This document shows positions 35,793 through 43,202 of a DNA stretch of 64,000 nt, in pieces. The position numbers and the translations under genes were made by a program. The stretch covers positions 77,787 to 141,786 of the forward strand of contig NZ_JASLGR010000044.1 of the NCBI RefSeq assembly GCF_030150155.1, written 5' to 3'. This DNA is from Nocardioides sp. GTDB lineage: Bacteria; Actinomycetota; Actinomycetes; Propionibacteriales; Nocardioidaceae. Each line of letters starts with the position of its first letter. Position 1 is the first letter of the stretch. Under the pieces are notes generated by a model. That model saw only the letters and a list, made by a program, of their open reading frames with translations, was not told the origin of the DNA and ran no database searches.

Positions 35793-37079
35793 ATGGCTGA
35801 GAATCCGAACCCCTTCGGTGGTGGCGACCTCCCGTTCGACCTGAACGCCCTGTTCGCCCAGGTGCAGTCGCTGTTCAGCGACTACGACGGCCCGATCAAC
35901 TGGCCCGCGACGCTCGACCTCGCCCGCAAGGCCGCTGCGGCCACGCCCGACCCGACCCCGACCGCGGGCCAGTCCTCGGCGACCGCCGACGCGCTCCGGC
36001 TCGCGGACCTGTGGATCGACCCCACGACCTCCTTCCCCAGCGGCGTGCAGACCGCCCAGGCCTGGTCCAAGGCCGAGTGGCTGGTCAACACCGCCGACGT
36101 GTGGCACGGCCTGATCGAGCCGATCGCCGCGTCCTCGGTGCGCACCGTCGGCAACCAGATGCCCGAGGACCTCAAGGCCGTGGCCGGCCCGTTCTCCGGC
36201 TTCATGGGCAAGGCGATCGGCGCGATGATCGCCCAGCAGGCCGGCCAGGGTCTGGGCACCCTCGCCGGCGAGGTGCTGGCCAGCTCCGAGATCGGCATCC
36301 CGCTGTCCACCCCCGGCCGGGCCGGGATCCTCACCCAGAACCTCAAGACCTTCGCCGAGGGGCTCGAGGGCGTCTCCGAGGCCGACGTGCTGCTCTACGT
36401 CGCGCTGCGTGAGGCGGCCCACCAGCGGCTCTTCGCCGGGGTGCCGTGGCTGCGCCAGCACGTGATCGACGCGGTGACGGCGTACGCCGCCGGGGTCGAG
36501 GTCAACCTCGGCGCGATCCAGCGCCAGGTCGAGGACAAGCTGTCGGGGATGAACCCGATGGACCCCGCGGCGATGCAGGAGCTGATGGGCGACGCCAGCC
36601 TCTTCGCGATCGAGCCGTCCCCGGCCCAGCGCGCCGCCCAGGAGCGCCTGGAGATCGTGCTGGCCCTGGTCGAGGGCTGGGTGGACGAGATCGTCACCGA
36701 GGCCACCCGGGAGCGGATGCCGGCTGCCACCGCGCTGGCCGAGGCGTTCCGTCGTCGGCGTGCCGAGGGCGGCCCGGCCGAGCAGGCCTTCGCCACCCTG
36801 GTCGGCCTGGAGTTGCGTCCGCGCCGGCTGCGCGACGCCGCCACGCTGTGGGGCTCGCTGCGGGCCCGGCAGGGTGCCGAGGCGCGCGACGGCGTCTGGA
36901 TGTCCCCGGCGCTGCTGCCCACCGCCGCCGACCTGGACGACCCGCTCGGCTTCCGTGAGGGTGCCGACGCCCTGGAGCTGACCGACGCCGAGTTCGACGC
37001 CGGCCTGCAGGCACTGCTCGACGGTCCGGCCAAGCCTGACACCGACGGCACCGACGGCGCTGACGGCGAGCAGGCGTGA
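35793..37079 (+). CDS. Zinc-dependent metalloprotease-like protein (TIGR03624/DUF2342)
   Basis: A 428-aa protein of the DUF2342 family, homologous by context to Rv3195. The would-be HExxH helix reads REAAHQRLF, with the first His replaced, so proteolysis is uncertain. Other conserved parts are TFPSGVQTAQAWSKAEW-like segments and the C-terminal RPRRLRDAATLW. ATG 35793 is preceded by CTTGACC. The stop overlaps the NUDIX start (GTGA). Confidence 0.87.
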   Translation: MAENPNPFGGGDLPFDLNALFAQVQSLFSDYDGPINWPATLDLARKAAAATPDPTPTAGQSSATADALRLADLWIDPTTSFPSGVQTAQAWSKAEWLVNTADVWHGLIEPIAASSVRTVGNQMPEDLKAVAGPFSGFMGKAIGAMIAQQAGQGLGTLAGEVLASSEIGIPLSTPGRAGILTQNLKTFAEGLEGVSEADVLLYVALREAAHQRLFAGVPWLRQHVIDAVTAYAAGVEVNLGAIQRQVEDKLSGMNPMDPAAMQELMGDASLFAIEPSPAQRAAQERLEIVLALVEGWVDEIVTEATRERMPAATALAEAFRRRRAEGGPAEQAFATLVGLELRPRRLRDAATLWGSLRARQGAEARDGVWMSPALLPTAADLDDPLGFREGADALELTDAEFDAGLQALLDGPAKPDTDGTDGADGEQA

Positions 37080-37633
37080 GCCTGTACGACGCCACCCTGG
37101 CCGCCCTGCGCGGCTGGACGGCGCCCTCGGCCGAGCAGGCCGCGCTGCGGGACCGGTTCGTGGCCTACCTGGAGTCCGATCCGAACGGCACCTCGCGGAC
37201 CAGTGCCCCCGACCACATCACCTGTGGCGCACTCGTCCTCGACCACACCGGCACCCGGGTGCTGCTGAACCTGCACGGCAAGGCCGGGATCTGGGTCGCC
37301 TTCGGCGGCCACTGCGAGCCCGAGGACGCCTCGCCGCTGGCCGCGGCGACCCGGGAGCTGGCGGAGGAGTCGGGGCTGAGCGCGTTCGAGGTCGACCCCG
37401 AGATCGCCCAGCTCGACGTCCATCCGGTGGACTTCTGCACCCCGCACGGCCACGTGCACCACCTCGACATCCGGTTCGTGGCGCGCGCCGGGGCCGACGC
37501 GCAGGAGCAGATCAGCGACGAGTCCCTGGACCTGCGCTGGTTCGACGTCGACGACGTGCCCACCCAGGAGGCGTCGATGCTCGCGCTGATCGGGATCGCC
37601 CGGGAGCGCTTCGCCGCGGTCGCGGGCTCCTAG
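37076..37633 (+). CDS. NUDIX hydrolase
   Basis: A 185-aa NUDIX protein. The box is intact: GGHCEPED, then RELAEESGL at about residues 80-102, giving the metal-binding Glu residues. Such enzymes cleave nucleoside diphosphate derivatives; the exact substrate is not clear. The GTG start overlaps the upstream stop, so expression is coupled with the DUF2342 protein. Confidence 0.9.
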   Translation: MSLYDATLAALRGWTAPSAEQAALRDRFVAYLESDPNGTSRTSAPDHITCGALVLDHTGTRVLLNLHGKAGIWVAFGGHCEPEDASPLAAATRELAEESGLSAFEVDPEIAQLDVHPVDFCTPHGHVHHLDIRFVARAGADAQEQISDESLDLRWFDVDDVPTQEASMLALIGIARERFAAVAGS

Positions 37634-37651
37634 GGGCTCTGCGCTGTCGAC

Positions 37652-38263
37652 TCAGTCGACCGGGTCGAGCTCGCGGTCGAACCCCTCGACGTCGTCGAAG
37701 TCGTCATCGTCGGTGCCGTCGTCGGCATGGCCCGGCGGCTCGTCCAGGCGCGCGGCGGTGGACCAGCCGAGCAGATAGCCCTTGGCACGCTCGGCCTGCG
37801 GGTAGCGGTCCACCCACGCCCAGAACTTGGTGTCGTGGTTGGGCTCCAGCAGGTGGGCGAGCTCGTGGATCAGCACGTAGTCGATCACCCACGACGGCAT
37901 CGGCTGGAGCCGGGTGCTGAGCCGGATCGCGCGGTCGCTCGGCGTACAGCTGCCCCAGCGCGAGCGCTGGTTGGTCACCCAGCGCACCGACTCCGGGTTG
38001 GCCATCCCGCCGAGGTAGGAGTCCGAGAGCGCGCGGGCCCGACGCATCAGGTCGGCGTCGCTGGGCTTCTTGCGCTTGCGCCGCTCCGAGCGCTGCAGCC
38101 GGGCGACCATCTGCTCGACCCACTCGGCCTCCTCCTTCTTGGAGAGGCGGTCGGGGATGAGCACGATGATGGTGTCGCCGTCGCGGTAGGCAGAGACCGT
38201 CCGGCGCCGACGCTTGCTGCGCCGCACCTCGATCTTCGGGCCACTCCCCGATGGGTCTGCCAT
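37652..38263 (-). CDS. YgjP/SprT-like M48-type metallopeptidase
   Basis: A 203-aa protein with a DUF45/YgjP-type domain. The active-site helix is VLIHELAHLLEPNHD (HExxH plus a downstream His), preceded by the family motif QRSRWGSC. The N-terminal third is very basic (KRRRRT, KRKKPSD), and the tail is acidic. YgjP-like peptidases are cytosolic with poorly known substrates. It is two bases from the PHP gene on the same strand and likely follows it in an operon. Confidence 0.9.
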   Translation of the reverse strand: MADPSGSGPKIEVRRSKRRRRTVSAYRDGDTIIVLIPDRLSKKEEAEWVEQMVARLQRSERRKRKKPSDADLMRRARALSDSYLGGMANPESVRWVTNQRSRWGSCTPSDRAIRLSTRLQPMPSWVIDYVLIHELAHLLEPNHDTKFWAWVDRYPQAERAKGYLLGWSTAARLDEPPGHADDGTDDDDFDDVEGFDRELDPVD

Positions 38264-38265
38264 GC

Positions 38266-39333
38266 CTAGACCTTAGGCGTAGCCCAGCCCAGAAGGCGGT
38301 CGATCGGCCAGGTGTTCACGATCCGGTCGTGTACCAGCCCGAGCTCCTCGGCCCGTTCGCAGCCGTAGATCTGGAGGTCGAGCTGGCCCGGGGCGTGCGC
38401 GTCGGAGTCGATCGAGAACAGGCAGCCGACCTCGATCGCGAGCTCCAGCAGCCGGGTCGGCGGGTCGCGGCGCTCGGGCCGGGCGTTGATCTCGACGGCG
38501 ACGTCGTGGGCCGCACAGGCCTCGAAGACGGCCCGGGCGTCGAACTCGGACTCCTCGCGCCGGCCACGGCTGCCGCCGGTGAGGCGGCCGGTGCAGTGGC
38601 CCAGGACGTTGGTGAACGGGCTCTCCACGGCGGCCACCATCCGGGCGGTCATGGCGCCCGCGGGCATCGCGAGCTTGCTGTGCACGCTCGCCACGCGTAC
38701 GTCGAGGCGGGCGAGCATCTCCTCGTTCTGGTCCAGACCGCCGTCGTCGAGGATGTCGACCTCGATGCCGCTGAGCAGCCGGAACCGCTCCCCCTTCGCG
38801 TTCGGGGCCAGATCGGCGGCCAGGTCGGCGTTGACCTGCTCGATCACGTCGAGCTGCTGGGCCAGCCGGGCCGCGGACAGGCCCCGGGCGACCTTGAGCC
38901 GGGGGCTGTGGTCGGTCAGGACCAGGTAGTCGTGGCCGAGCTCGGCGGCGGTGCGGGCCATCTCCGCGATCGGCGATCCGCCGTCGCTCCAGTCGCTGTG
39001 GGAGTGCAGGTCGCCGCGCAGCGCGGCGCGGGTCGCCTGGCCCGTGGCGGTCAGCGGGCCGCCGTACTCCTCCTCGACACGCCGAAGACGATCGGGAACT
39101 TCTCCGCGGGTCGCCTGGGTGATCACGGCCGCCGTGGTGGCGCCGATGCCGGTCAGCTCGGTGAGGGTACCGGCGGCCACACGGGCGGCGATCTCGTCCT
39201 GGCTCAGGGTGCTCAGCGTGGTGACGGCGGCGCGGTAGGCCTTGACCTTGTAGGTGTCCTCACGAGCGCGCTCGAGTAAAAAAGCGATCCGACGCAAGGC
39301 CGACACGGCATCTGGGGTGGATTCCACCTCCAC
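38266..39333 (-). CDS. PHP-domain protein with N-terminal HhH region (PolX C-terminal-like)
   Basis: A 355-aa protein. Residues ~1-90 form helix-hairpin-helix-type DNA-binding repeats (ALRRIAFLLERARE... LTELTGIGATTAAVI). Residues ~108-350 are a PHP metal-dependent phosphoesterase: DLHSHSDWSDG, VLTDHSPR, EVDILDDG, and IDSDAHAP are all present, so the trinuclear site is intact. It looks like bacterial PolX without the polymerase part. GTG 39333 is chosen because GGAGG stands seven bases upstream. The DnaA-box-like cluster lies just upstream of this gene. Confidence 0.9.
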   Translation of the reverse strand: MEVESTPDAVSALRRIAFLLERAREDTYKVKAYRAAVTTLSTLSQDEIAARVAAGTLTELTGIGATTAAVITQATRGEVPDRLRRVEEEYGGPLTATGQATRAALRGDLHSHSDWSDGGSPIAEMARTAAELGHDYLVLTDHSPRLKVARGLSAARLAQQLDVIEQVNADLAADLAPNAKGERFRLLSGIEVDILDDGGLDQNEEMLARLDVRVASVHSKLAMPAGAMTARMVAAVESPFTNVLGHCTGRLTGGSRGRREESEFDARAVFEACAAHDVAVEINARPERRDPPTRLLELAIEVGCLFSIDSDAHAPGQLDLQIYGCERAEELGLVHDRIVNTWPIDRLLGWATPKV

Positions 39334-39406
39334 AATTTTTCCTCCACACCTGGGGAAACGCCATCCGTGCAGGTCAGAGCGGCGTTTCGGGTCCGACGAG
39401 GAGGGG

Positions 39407-39482
39407 TTACCCACAGCCCTCTCCCTAGGTTGTCTACAGGCTCCACGGCGTTTCGCACAGGCTGTCCACAAGGTTTTCCACA
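39407..39482. promoter_or_regulatory. Cluster of DnaA-box-like 9-mers
   Basis: Four 9-mers are each one mismatch from TT(A/G)TCCACA: TTACCCACA (39407), TTGTCTACA (39430), CTGTCCACA (39462) and TTTTCCACA (39474). A weaker TTTCGCACA is at 39451. All face the same way, and start-to-start spacings are 23, 21, 11 and 12 bases, close to whole helical turns. No dnaA, dnaN or AT-rich unwinding element is here, so this is unlikely to be oriC. Confidence 0.5.
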
Positions 39483-39500
39483 GGGGTGGAATTTTGCGCG

Positions 39501-39529
39501 TTGACGGCGTTACCGAGGCCTCCTAGGTT
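39501..39529 (+). promoter_or_regulatory. Sigma-A-type promoter for the DUF5679 gene
   Basis: TTGACG (39501-39506) and TAGGTT (39524-39529) are 17 bases apart, a good housekeeping-type promoter pointing right. Transcription would begin near 39536, about 240 bases upstream of the DUF5679 start, and right after the DnaA-box-like cluster. Confidence 0.6.
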
Positions 39530-39541
39530 TCTTCTTCAGAT

Positions 39542-39739
39542 GAGACCCCCGGCGCCGCCGGACGTCCTGAGCAAGGGGAAGGCCCGGGACGATCCAGGAC
39601 ACCGGGGGTCTCGCTCTCGTTTCGACCGCGACACGCTCACTCGAAGTGTGCTTCACGCTTGAGCGTGCCGTAGGGTCGAGGCGGTTCGGGGCACAGCGCC
39701 CCAGCTTCGGCAAGGCCCTCCTCACGAGGACCGAACCGC
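39542..39739 (+). ncRNA. Structured leader or small RNA of unknown class
   Basis: Three perfect inverted repeats lie one after another: GAGACCCCCGG/CCGGGGGTCTC (39542-39552 with 39602-39612, enclosing GTCCTG/CAGGAC), CACGCTCA/TGAGCGTG (39632-39639 with 39660-39667), and GCGGTTCGG/CCGAACCGC (39681-39689 with 39731-39739, enclosing GGGGC/GCCCC). No coding signal is seen in this 440-base gap. It could be the 5' leader of the DUF5679 mRNA or a processed RNA. I do not recognise a known family. Confidence 0.45.
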
Positions 39740-39775
39740 AATGACCATCGAAATACCTAGGGCAAGGGGGCCATC

Positions 39776-39934
39776 ATGGCTGAGACCTGGAGCGGCGAGT
39801 TCTACTGCGTGAAGTGCAAGGAGAAGCGCGAGGCGACCGGCGAGATCAAGGTCAACGACAAGGGCACCAAGATGGCTAAGGCCGTTTGCCCGGTCTGCAG
39901 CACCAACCTCAACCGCATCCTCGGCAAGGCCTGA
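39776..39934 (+). CDS. DUF5679 small zinc-ribbon protein
   Basis: A 52-aa protein with two CxxC pairs (YCVKCK near residue 10 and CPVCS near residue 43), separated by a basic middle part and ending LNRILGKA. This is the actinobacterial DUF5679 family, a probable zinc ribbon of unknown role. AAGGGGG precedes the ATG. It has its own promoter with a long structured leader and a strong terminator, so it is a single-gene transcript. Confidence 0.9.
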   Translation: MAETWSGEFYCVKCKEKREATGEIKVNDKGTKMAKAVCPVCSTNLNRILGKA

Positions 39935-39967
39935 GGATTCGCCTTCGCGAGTTGAGCAACAGACTTC

Positions 39968-39999
39968 GGCCCCCGGACCACTCGTTTGGTCCGGGGGCC
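39968..39999 (+). terminator. Intrinsic terminator after DUF5679 gene
   Basis: A perfect 13-bp stem, GGCCCCCGGACCA with its complement, and a six-base loop CTCGTT, followed by TTGTCG. It starts 33 bases after the stop. Confidence 0.85.
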
Positions 40000-40012
40000 T
40001 TGTCGTCGAATT

Positions 40013-40071
40013 CCGGGTTCACCACCGCCGAGATCCGGGTTCACCACCGGTGAGATCCGGGTTCACCACCG
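40013..40071 (+). repeat. 22-bp tandem repeat array, left (2.7 units)
   Basis: The unit begins CCGGGTTCACCACCG and continues into GAGAT; copies start at 40013, 40035 and 40057 (partial). The period is exactly 22 bases. The oppositely oriented array at 40994-41081 has the same unit; one 22-bp unit there is an exact reverse complement of 40025-40046. Each unit contains a GTGA/TCAC dyad. Confidence 0.85.
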
Positions 40072-40125
40072 CAGCCTGTGGAGAACTTCCGCGCCGCAGG
40101 GACCGTTCGTGCCACCCTCGGCGCC

Positions 40126-40989
40126 ATGAGACGCCCCTTCCTGCGGCCCGGCTTCGAGGTGCTGCGCCGCGACGACCATCACCTGCAGGTCGGACTCGAG
40201 CATCCGACCCGCGTCGTACTGCCGGATCACCCTGCCGTACGTCGCCTCCTGCACGATCTCACCGACGGGACGCTCTCGGTGGTGCCGGCCGAGGAGCCTG
40301 CGGCGGCGCAGGCACTGACCCGGCTCCGTACGGCGGGCCTGCTGCTGGAGGCCCCGGCCCGGCACGATGAGCGGCACCAGGCCTCGGCGTACGGCCCGGA
40401 CTGGCCGCGACGGAGCCAGGCGCGTGCGGCCGCCGGTGTCGCCGTCTCGGGCCCCGACGACCTCAGCCGTGCGCTGGCTGCCCTGCTGCACGCCGACGGC
40501 ATCGGTACCTGCTCCACCGACGCGACCGTGCCGGACCCGCTGCACACCGCGGCCGGTGTCGGTGTGACGGTCGTGATGGTGGCGGGTGTGGTGCCGCGCG
40601 AGTCGCTGGACCAGGTCGCTACGCCGACGTTGCCGGTCTCCTTCGCGGAGGGCCGCAGCGAGATCGGCCCGTTCCTGGTCCCGGGGCACAGCCCGTGCCT
40701 GCGGTGCGCCGACGCCGCCCGCCGCGACCTCGATCCACGCTGGCCACTCCTGGTCGAGCAGGCCGCCCACCGCGAGGCCATGTCCCCACCGCTTCCGCTG
40801 GTGCTGCCCCACCTCGCGCTCGCCCTGATCGCCCGGGACGTACTCGCCTGGATCGACGGCGAGACCCCGGCGACCTGGGGCGCCACAGTCACGATCGACC
40901 GCCGCGGGCTGCCGTCGCGCACCCCGTGGGCCCAGCACCCCGCCTGTGGCTGCTCGTGGGCCACCCAGCTCCTCGCCGACGGCGCGTGA
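40126..40989 (+). CDS. TOMM/ThiF-like cyclodehydratase-partner (leader-peptide-binding) protein
   Basis: A 287-aa protein resembling the TOMM precursor leader-peptide-binding / bacteriocin cyclodehydratase group. The N-terminal part looks like a winged leader-recognition domain (FLRPGFEVLRRDDHHLQVGL...VRRLLHDLTDG). The C-terminal half is E1-like with the zinc-type Cys pairs PCLRCAD and PACGCSW. The ATP-binding core is short and probably degenerate. No YcaO, precursor peptide or transporter gene is adjacent, so it is an orphan and need not make a natural product. It is enclosed by the two 22-bp repeat arrays. Confidence 0.75.
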   Translation: MRRPFLRPGFEVLRRDDHHLQVGLEHPTRVVLPDHPAVRRLLHDLTDGTLSVVPAEEPAAAQALTRLRTAGLLLEAPARHDERHQASAYGPDWPRRSQARAAAGVAVSGPDDLSRALAALLHADGIGTCSTDATVPDPLHTAAGVGVTVVMVAGVVPRESLDQVATPTLPVSFAEGRSEIGPFLVPGHSPCLRCADAARRDLDPRWPLLVEQAAHREAMSPPLPLVLPHLALALIARDVLAWIDGETPATWGATVTIDRRGLPSRTPWAQHPACGCSWATQLLADGA

Positions 40990-40993
40990 GGTG

Positions 40994-41081
40994 TGGTGAA
41001 CCCGGATCTCACCCGTGGCGAACCCGGATTTCACCCGTGGTGAACCCGGATCTCGGCGGTGGTTAACCCGGAAGTCGGCGG
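40994..41081 (-). repeat. 22-bp tandem repeat array, right (4 units, inverted)
   Basis: Four units start at 40994, 41016, 41038 and 41060, each beginning TGG(T/C)(G/T)AACCCGGA. The array starts five bases after the TOMM-like gene's stop. The last unit covers the final codons and stop of the ASCH gene. Orientation is opposite to the left array. Confidence 0.85.
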
Positions 41082-41485
41082 AGGAGGCGGAAGGCCACAC
41101 AGACCACCAGGGTGTCGTCGTCGACGGTGAAGGTCGGGTCGTCCAGCTCGGCACGGACCTCGGCCGAGTGCCAGAACTCCTCGTGCCCGGCGCGCCACTG
41201 CGCGACGGTGCTGAACCCCTCGCCCTCGGCGATCGCGTGCTCCAGCGTGACGTCGGCCAGCCGGCAGACGGTGACGGCGACGTTCTCGGTGACGCAGACC
41301 GGCTGACCGTCCGAGTCGACGACCGCCTCCCGGTCGCCGACCTGCGGCAGCGGCTCGCCGTCGTGCTCCCACCCGATCACCAGCGACGACGTCGAGGTCT
41401 TCTCCCCGGCGAGGATGGCGCCCACGAGGCGGTCGCGCAGCGGTCCGGGGAAGGCGTACTCCCCGATCGGCAGATCCTCACTCAT
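41063..41485 (-). CDS. ASCH domain protein
   Basis: A 140-aa protein with an ASCH fold: FPGPLRDRLVGAILAGEKTSTSSL at the N-terminus (the GxKxxT motif is GEKTST), then EPLPQVGDREAVVDSDG and the C-terminal hydrophobic strand LVVCVAFRLL. ASCH proteins are PUA-like and may bind RNA or act as amidohydrolases. The start overlaps the stop of the VOC gene (ATGA). Its last codons are formed by the fourth 22-bp repeat, so the repeat array may have extended or replaced the original C-terminus. Confidence 0.85.
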   Translation of the reverse strand: MSEDLPIGEYAFPGPLRDRLVGAILAGEKTSTSSLVIGWEHDGEPLPQVGDREAVVDSDGQPVCVTENVAVTVCRLADVTLEHAIAEGEGFSTVAQWRAGHEEFWHSAEVRAELDDPTFTVDDDTLVVCVAFRLLRRLPG

Positions 41486-42294
41486 CAGGGCGCTCCGGGC
41501 GGCGGGACGTCGGCGGGGATGCGGCCGGTGTCAGGGCTCCGGGTGGTGAGGCAGGTGACCAGCTCACCGGGCGTCTCGACGACGGTCCAGCGCGGGCCCT
41601 CCCCGATCACGCGGGCGCCCAGGTCGCTCCAGCGCGCCAGCTCGGCGGCCCGGTCGTCGCAGGAGACGTCCAGGTGGGACGAGGTCTCCCCCACCTGCCG
41701 CCGCTGGAGCAGCACCCGCAGCGGCCAGGCCGCAGGGGTCCACAGCCGCGCCCAGGCGTCGTCGCCGCGCAGCGGCCAGCCGGTCAGGGCCGCCCAGAAG
41801 GCGCACTCGGCGTCCCAGGCCTCCGAGGCGATGTCGAGGCAGACCTGATCGACGCGCGAGCGTCCGCCGGGCCAGGCAGCCGGCGCCGGGGCGATCGGAG
41901 CGTTGGTGCCGGAGTCGGGGAGGAGACAGAACGGCACCCCGGCGGGTGAGGCCATCACGGCGTACGACGTCTGGGTGACGAGACGGGCGCCGTGCCGCTC
42001 CGCGTGGCGGACGGCCCCGGCGAGGTCGACGCTGCCCGAGGCACCCGGTCCGACGTGCAGATCGAGGTGGACACCGGGCTCACCGTCGATCAGACGCTGG
42101 AGCCAGAGGTAGGGGGTGCCGGTCTCGGGCTGGAGCACGGCGTAGTTGGGGTCGTTGTCCGAGGACAGCTGGGGGCGGAACCCGGTCGCGGCACCCCAGA
42201 ACGCCTTCCCGAGGCCGAAGCTCTCGTCGGGGAGGTCGAGGGTGGCGTTGAGCCAGGTCCAGGTGGGGGCCACGGTGGCCGCGACGTCGTTCAT
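41485..42294 (-). CDS. VOC-family (glyoxalase-like) protein
   Basis: A 269-aa protein made of two tandem VOC modules (about residues 10-125 and 140-255), each with the pattern AFWxALTGW / AFWGAATGF and a C-terminal His/Glu region (VHLDLHVGP, SSHLDVSCDD). VOC proteins are metal enzymes or drug-binding resistance proteins. It shares ATGA with the ASCH gene. An upstream GTG nine bases earlier is also possible. Confidence 0.86.
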   Translation of the reverse strand: MNDVAATVAPTWTWLNATLDLPDESFGLGKAFWGAATGFRPQLSSDNDPNYAVLQPETGTPYLWLQRLIDGEPGVHLDLHVGPGASGSVDLAGAVRHAERHGARLVTQTSYAVMASPAGVPFCLLPDSGTNAPIAPAPAAWPGGRSRVDQVCLDIASEAWDAECAFWAALTGWPLRGDDAWARLWTPAAWPLRVLLQRRQVGETSSHLDVSCDDRAAELARWSDLGARVIGEGPRWTVVETPGELVTCLTTRSPDTGRIPADVPPPGAP

Positions 42295-42331
42295 CGCGGC
42301 CACCGTAGCGGCTCACCGGCTCGGGCGAGGG

Positions 42332-42496
42332 TCACAGTGCCCGAGCGAGTGCGAGGCGTGCTGCCTGGGCGGCACGCTCTGCCTTGCGGGCCAGACGCCG
42401 GGCTCGGGCGATCTCATAGGAACGCCGGATCTCGGTCGCCTGGCTCAGGTGCGCCTCGGAGTGAGCGCGCACCAGGTCTTCGGCCATGAAGTCCAC
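42332..42496 (-). CDS. Small Ala/Arg-rich helical protein downstream of whiB7
   Basis: A 54-aa basic protein, predicted to be one long helix (RRSYEIARARRLARKAERAAQAARLALARAL). GTG 42496 follows AGGAGA with good spacing; an in-frame ATG nine bases later is an alternative. It is 53 bases behind whiB7 on the same strand and likely shares the antibiotic-inducible transcript. No known family. Confidence 0.6.
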   Translation of the reverse strand: MDFMAEDLVRAHSEAHLSQATEIRRSYEIARARRLARKAERAAQAARLALARAL

Positions 42497-42549
42497 GGTG
42501 GTGTCTCCTGAAGGTGAGGTGATGGCGGAACGGGTGGAAGGTCCACGGC

Positions 42550-42858
42550 TCATGCCGCGTCCTTGCGCGGCCGCCCACGCGGCCGCTTCCGGGGGATGAC
42601 GACGCCCTGGAGGAAGAGCTCGCCACCCCACACGCCCCACGGCTCGCGGCGCGCGAGGGCACCGTCGAGACAGAGGGACTGCAGGGGGCATGCCAGGCAC
42701 AGGGCCTTGGCGGACTCGACGTCGCTGGGCGACTCGGCGAACCACAGCTCCGGGTTGTTCACCCGGCAGGGAAGCAGTTCGCGATTGACCGTGTCCGCCA
42801 GGTAGGCGAGCCCAGCCTCGGGCGCCTGGTAGGCGCGATCGAGAACGCTGGTGGTCAT
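42550..42858 (-). CDS. whiB7: WhiB7 iron-sulfur transcriptional regulator
   Basis: A 102-aa WhiB protein. Cluster ligands are C31, C54, C57 and C63 (Cx2Cx5C), followed by the sigma-binding turn GVWGGE (75-80) and a C-terminal AT-hook RGRPRK (94-99). The AT-hook is the mark of WhiB7, which with SigA activates intrinsic antibiotic-resistance genes at promoters with an AT-rich element. It is next to uvrD2, as in mycobacteria. AGGAG precedes the ATG. Upstream lie an upstream ORF and a terminator, so translation stress likely controls it. Confidence 0.93.
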   Translation of the reverse strand: MTTSVLDRAYQAPEAGLAYLADTVNRELLPCRVNNPELWFAESPSDVESAKALCLACPLQSLCLDGALARREPWGVWGGELFLQGVVIPRKRPRGRPRKDAA

Positions 42859-42910
42859 GACAGATCTCCTAGGGGTGAGTGGGCGAATGACGTTGTGAAA
42901 AATCGGGGTC

Positions 42911-42956
42911 TGAGAAACAGAAAGGCCGCGGACCCGTTGTTCGGGTTCCGCGGCCT
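42911..42956 (-). terminator. Intrinsic terminator in the whiB7 leader (attenuator)
   Basis: On the minus strand AGGCCGCGG pairs with CCGCGGCCT, continued by CCCG/CGGG around an AACAA loop, and TTTCTGTTTCTC follows. It lies about 50 bases before the whiB7 start and after the upstream ORF, where it would stop the transcript unless the leader refolds. Confidence 0.85.
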
Positions 42957-42977
42957 GGTGGCTGCTGATCGTCGTTC

Positions 42978-43142
42978 CTACGACGTCAGTGAGCTCCAGG
43001 CAGGGGTCCCCCATCGGGTGGCCGTTGCGGCCCAAATACCGGTCGTGACATTGCGGCCCTCGGGACGGAGGTGGTCGCAGACGACGGCGGACAGCACGGA
43101 AGACGGCTTGTAAGCCGGCTTGAGCGTCTTCAGCTTCATCAT
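42978..43142 (-). CDS. Upstream ORF in whiB7 leader
   Basis: A 54-codon frame starting ATGATG with GAGGAGG ten bases upstream. Its product (MMKLKTLKPAYKPSSVLS...) is not conserved in composition, and ends 22 bases before the terminator stem. In other actinobacteria slow translation of a leader ORF prevents termination before whiB7. It overlaps no other gene. Confidence 0.6.
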   Translation of the reverse strand: MMKLKTLKPAYKPSSVLSAVVCDHLRPEGRNVTTGIWAATATRWGTPAWSSLTS

Positions 43143-43202
43143 CAGGGCCACCTCCTCGGCGGGATCACACACGAACCACTCGTGCTTTTTCGGGACGAGA
43201 TG

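Noticed and set aside
39407..39482. Chromosomal replication origin
   Set aside because: The boxes resemble DnaA sites, but no dnaA/dnaN/gyrB neighbours or AT-rich unwinding region occur here.
39681..39740. tRNA gene in the leader before DUF5679
   Set aside because: The 9-bp stem resembles an acceptor stem, but the enclosed sequence is too short and has no T-arm or anticodon arm.
40126..40989. Azole-peptide biosynthetic gene cluster
   Set aside because: Only one TOMM-like gene is present; neighbours are ASCH, VOC and DUF5679 genes with no precursor peptide or YcaO.
40013..41081. CRISPR array
   Set aside because: The 22-bp units are directly joined with no unique spacers and the two arrays are inverted around a gene, so they are not CRISPR repeats.
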